Assembly (NCBI GenBank): GCA_025146135.1
Contig: CP102255.1
Span: 558,001 to 622,000, forward strand
Length of the DNA: 64,000 nt
Origin: Anaerotruncus colihominis
GTDB lineage: Bacteria; Bacillota; Clostridia; Oscillospirales; Ruminococcaceae
Direction: 5' to 3'
In this document: piece by piece, positions 61,561-64,000 of the stretch
Position numbering within the stretch: the first letter of the stretch is position 1
Layout of the letters: every line of letters starts with the position of its first letter
The notes under the pieces: generated by a model
The model's input: only the letters and a program-made list of their open reading frames with translations
Database searches by the model: none
What the model was told of the DNA's origin: nothing
Made by a program: the position numbers and the translations under genes

Positions 61561-62398
61561 TCTGCTGCGCGACCTGTTTTCCTATTCGTTTATGCTGCGT
61601 GCCGTCATCGTGGGAGTCCTTGTTTCGCTGTGCGCCGCACTGCTTGGCGTAAGCTTGGTGCTCAAGCGGTATTCCATGATTGGAGACGGCCTGTCGCATG
61701 TCGGTTTTGGCGCTCTGTCGGTTGCTGTGGCGGCTGGCGCCGCTCCTCTGGCGGTATCGGTCCCGGTCGTGGTTGCAGCGGCGTTTTTGTTGCTGCGGAT
61801 CAGCGAGTCGAGCGCCATCCGCGGAGATTCGGCGATCGCATTGATTTCGTCAGCCTCCCTGGCAGCCGGGGTCATCGTCACATCTCTGACAACCGGAATG
61901 AATGTCGACGTGTATGGCTATTTGTTCGGAAGCATCCTCGCTATGAGCGAGGGGGATGTGCTCCTGAGCATTGTGCTGTCTGTGATTGTGATCTGCCTGT
62001 TTGTTCTGTTTTACAACAAGATTTTTGCAATCACATTCGATGAATCGTTCGCGCGTGCGACCGGCACGAATACACGTTTTTACAGTATGCTGATCGCGCT
62101 GCTGACAGCGTTGACAATTGTGGTTGGAATGCGTGTGATGGGGGCGATGCTCATCTCCAGCCTGATTATTTTTCCCGCTTTGACATCCATGCGCGTCTGC
62201 CGCAGCTTCCGCGGTGTGGTGCTGGTTTCGGCGGTTGTTTCCGTTGTGTGCTTCTTTTTTGGAATGCTCGCGTCGTTTGTGTGGTCCACGCCTGCTGGCG
62301 CGTCAGTCGTCGCTGTCAATGTCGTGGCCTTCGGATTGTTCGGCCTTTTCAGCCTTTTTTCCCGCTTTTTTGAAAAAAAGCTTGGTAAAAAACTTTAG
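61553..62398 (+). CDS. znuB: Zinc ABC transporter permease
   Basis: 281 aa, ABC-3 family with about eight hydrophobic segments; LKRYSMIGDGLSHVGFGALS, YGYLFGSILAMSEGDV and GMRVMGAMLISSLIIFPAL are family hallmarks. GGAGGTGACGG upstream; overlaps znuC by 8 bases. Last gene of zur-znuACB. Confidence 0.94.
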   Translation: MLDLLRDLFSYSFMLRAVIVGVLVSLCAALLGVSLVLKRYSMIGDGLSHVGFGALSVAVAAGAAPLAVSVPVVVAAAFLLLRISESSAIRGDSAIALISSASLAAGVIVTSLTTGMNVDVYGYLFGSILAMSEGDVLLSIVLSVIVICLFVLFYNKIFAITFDESFARATGTNTRFYSMLIALLTALTIVVGMRVMGAMLISSLIIFPALTSMRVCRSFRGVVLVSAVVSVVCFFFGMLASFVWSTPAGASVVAVNVVAFGLFGLFSLFSRFFEKKLGKKL

Positions 62399-62486
62399 TC
62401 GGCTGCGCCGCGAACAGCGGGTCAGGCGCTGTGTACAAAAGCTGGCCCTGCCGTGCGCCCGCCCATATGAAGGGAATGGCTGAAAT

Positions 62487-62536
62487 AAAATGCAGACAGG
62501 GGGCTGTGCAATCAGCGCAGCCCCCTGTCTGCATTT
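62487..62536. terminator. Bidirectional terminator between znuB and the chemoreceptor
   Basis: AAAATGCAGACAGGGGGCTG with its near-exact complement (19 bp) around a short loop; A-run on one side and T-run on the other. Confidence 0.9.
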
Positions 62537-62572
62537 TACCTGAATATTTGTGGTTGCCAAAAAAGCGTGCCC

Positions 62573-64000
62573 TTAAATGGAGAGGGCAGATCTTTGGACG
62601 CAAACGGACTGCTTGATCGTAAATTGGCCAACGAGCTGTGTGAGTACCTGTGCCTGGCTTGCAAGCTGTTCGGCGGCTGCGGCGCTCTCCTCGGAGGTCG
62701 CCGAGTTCGTCTGCACGACAGCGGAAATCTGCGATATGCTGTCTGTGATACCGGCAATTGCCTCAGCCTGGTCGGCGGACAAATCTGAAATTGTCTTAAT
62801 CTTCTCAGCGACAGCCCGCGCGCCCTCCACGATGCTGCCAAGCGACTGCTGTGTCGAATCTGTCAAATTGACGCCATTGGTAACAGCCATGAGCGACCGC
62901 TCGATCAAAGCGGTGGTGTTGCTGGCTGCTTCGGCGCTCTTGGCGGCAAGGTTGCGCACCTCATCCGCGACGACGGCGAAGCCCTTGCCGGCTACGCCGG
63001 CACGCGCGGCCTCCACGGCCGCGTTGAGAGCAAGGATATTTGTCTGGAATGCAATATCGTCGATTGTTTTGATAATGTTGCCGATTTCCTGTGAGCTTTC
63101 ACTGATCTCGTACATGGCCTGCGCCATTTCGCTCATCTGCTGATTACAGCTTTCAATCTGGCTGCCCACATCGATTGTAATATCACGGGTTGCCACAGCT
63201 TCTTGTGCGTTGCTGTTGATCTGCCGGGAAATGTCGTTGACCCTGGCAACCAGATGGTCAAGCTCTGAGGACTGTTCCGTGGACCCCTGCGCCAAAGTCT
63301 GCGCGCCAATGGACACCTGTTGCGACTCGTTTGTAACTTCGCCGGCGGAACGCTGAATCTGACACATTGTTTCATTCAAATGTTTCAGAATAACTTCGAT
63401 GGAATGCTCAATGGCGGTAAATTCGCCGATATATTCCACAGTATTTTCACGTGTCAGGTTGCCGTTTGCAATTTCGCCCAGATGTTCTGATATATCGGTG
63501 ATATAGTGCTTGAGCGTTGCCACGGATGAATTCAGGCTCTGAGCCAAAACGCCGATTTCATTCTTGCTGTGGATGTCGATCCGGAAGCTTAAATCTCCCT
63601 GTGAAAGTTTACGGCTGGATTCTGTAATTTCAACAATGGGATACACAATTTTACGGATGATATAGCGCACCAGCAGATAGCATACGACCACAATCAAAAG
63701 GATTGTCAGGACAGAAATAATCTGTGTGATGAGAATGGCTTGGTCAAGCTGCTGCTCATTATAGGCGAGCAGGCTTTCTGAGATGGAGATAACTTCATCC
63801 AATTTGGAAACAAGGGCGCTGACATTGACCTTTGTCTCGTTTAAAAACATTTTGGATGCAGTCTGAGGGTTGGTTTTATTCATTTCTAGAATGGTTTCCG
63901 CCGAATCATGGATACTCTGATGAATCGGCTTTATTTCTTCTATCAGCGTTATGATCCGGGCATCCGGAATTGTCGCCGTATCGGTATTGTACAGCCAGTT
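62573..64000 (-). CDS. Methyl-accepting chemotaxis protein (N-terminus beyond the window)
   Basis: The frame is open to the last base, so at least 475 residues and the true start lies outside. Visible: end of a helical extracytoplasmic domain, membrane helix [24 protein letters not shown], and the signalling domain with the conserved hairpin tip [20 protein letters not shown] and [20 protein letters not shown]. No CheR-binding pentapeptide at the C-terminus (ends VQRSALSI). Ligand unknown. Confidence 0.93.
   Translation of the reverse strand, partial: NWLYNTDTATIPDARIITLIEEIKPIHQSIHDSAETILEMNKTNPQTASKMFLNETKVNVSALVSKLDEVISISESLLAYNEQQLDQAILITQIISVLTILLIVVVCYLLVRYIIRKIVYPIVEITESSRKLSQGDLSFRIDIHSKNEIGVLAQSLNSSVATLKHYITDISEHLGEIANGNLTRENTVEYIGEFTAIEHSIEVILKHLNETMCQIQRSAGEVTNESQQVSIGAQTLAQGSTEQSSELDHLVARVNDISRQINSNAQEAVATRDITIDVGSQIESCNQQMSEMAQAMYEISESSQEIGNIIKTIDDIAFQTNILALNAAVEAARAGVAGKGFAVVADEVRNLAAKSAEAASNTTALIERSLMAVTNGVNLTDSTQQSLGSIVEGARAVAEKIKTISDLSADQAEAIAGITDSISQISAVVQTNSATSEESAAAAEQLASQAQVLTQLVGQFTIKQSVCVQRSALSI

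Overview
The window looks like a chromosomal segment of a low-to-mid-GC anaerobic Firmicute, most likely Clostridia and probably the Oscillospiraceae/Ruminococcaceae side. Evidence for this is the strong AGGAGG-type ribosome binding sites, the short clostridial ThiC, the M. tuberculosis-type CsoR, CmpB-type membrane protein and YesM/YesN genes, and exported proteins that end in NPxTG plus a hydrophobic tail and KKR. No transposase, integrase, phage gene or CRISPR array was seen. Both ends cut through genes: a DeoR-family regulator on the left and a methyl-accepting chemotaxis protein on the right.

Region by region. 0-7.2 kb: end of a DeoR regulator, a FapA/DUF342 protein, then a D-serine (D-amino acid) module made of an XRE-cupin regulator, M20 peptidase, GntP-family permease and D-serine dehydratase; a perfect 15-bp inverted repeat overlaps the promoter in front of the peptidase. 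7.2-11.6 kb: LarA-type racemase, a YczE-like membrane protein, a macrodomain protein and an NhaC antiporter. 12-27.3 kb: a potassium island entirely on the minus strand: kdpD (copy 2), two tiny membrane ORFs (one is KdpF), kdpA, kdpB, kdpC, an unrecognised 295-aa protein, a 64-aa membrane protein, KtrB/TrkH, KtrA/TrkA, a membrane-tethered LysR-effector-like protein, kdpD (copy 1) and kdpE. The kdp and ktr promoters carry the same TTAA triplet arrangement (spacings 20 and 11), a candidate KdpE signature that recurs more weakly upstream of nhaC. 27.4-32.7 kb: a possible small RNA, tRNA-Leu, a bactofilin, a TPP riboswitch with thiC, a degenerate cyclic-nucleotide-binding-like protein, a rhodanese and a cytidylate-kinase-like protein.

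33-38.8 kb: four exported Ser/Asp-rich proteins, two of them a tandem duplication, with shared domains, eroding NPxTG tails, a shared box next to the -35 element and a leader hairpin with a compensatory base-pair change. This is the least explained part of the window. 38.8-44 kb: a LysM-tailed 5'-nucleotidase, a polysaccharide flippase, a small membrane protein and an amidohydrolase. 44.4-47.2 kb: a copper operon (CopA with a C-terminal CopZ-like domain that has its own ribosome binding site, then CsoR). 47.3-49.3 kb: GNAT, a CmpB-like membrane protein, an orphan NuoE-like [2Fe-2S] protein and tRNA-Val. 49.3-59 kb: an MglBAC glucose/galactose ABC transporter followed by a YesN/YesM two-component system and two extra sugar-binding proteins, which looks like a binding-protein-assisted sugar sensor. 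59.4-62.4 kb: an autoregulated zur-znuACB zinc operon.

Dispersed short repeats run through the intergenic spaces: a 161-165 bp element with terminal inverted repeats (two copies), a second roughly 135-bp repeat (two copies) and a composite palindrome cluster (two copies) whose arms differ by compensatory changes. All assignments are from reading the sequence and remembered family features; nothing was searched.
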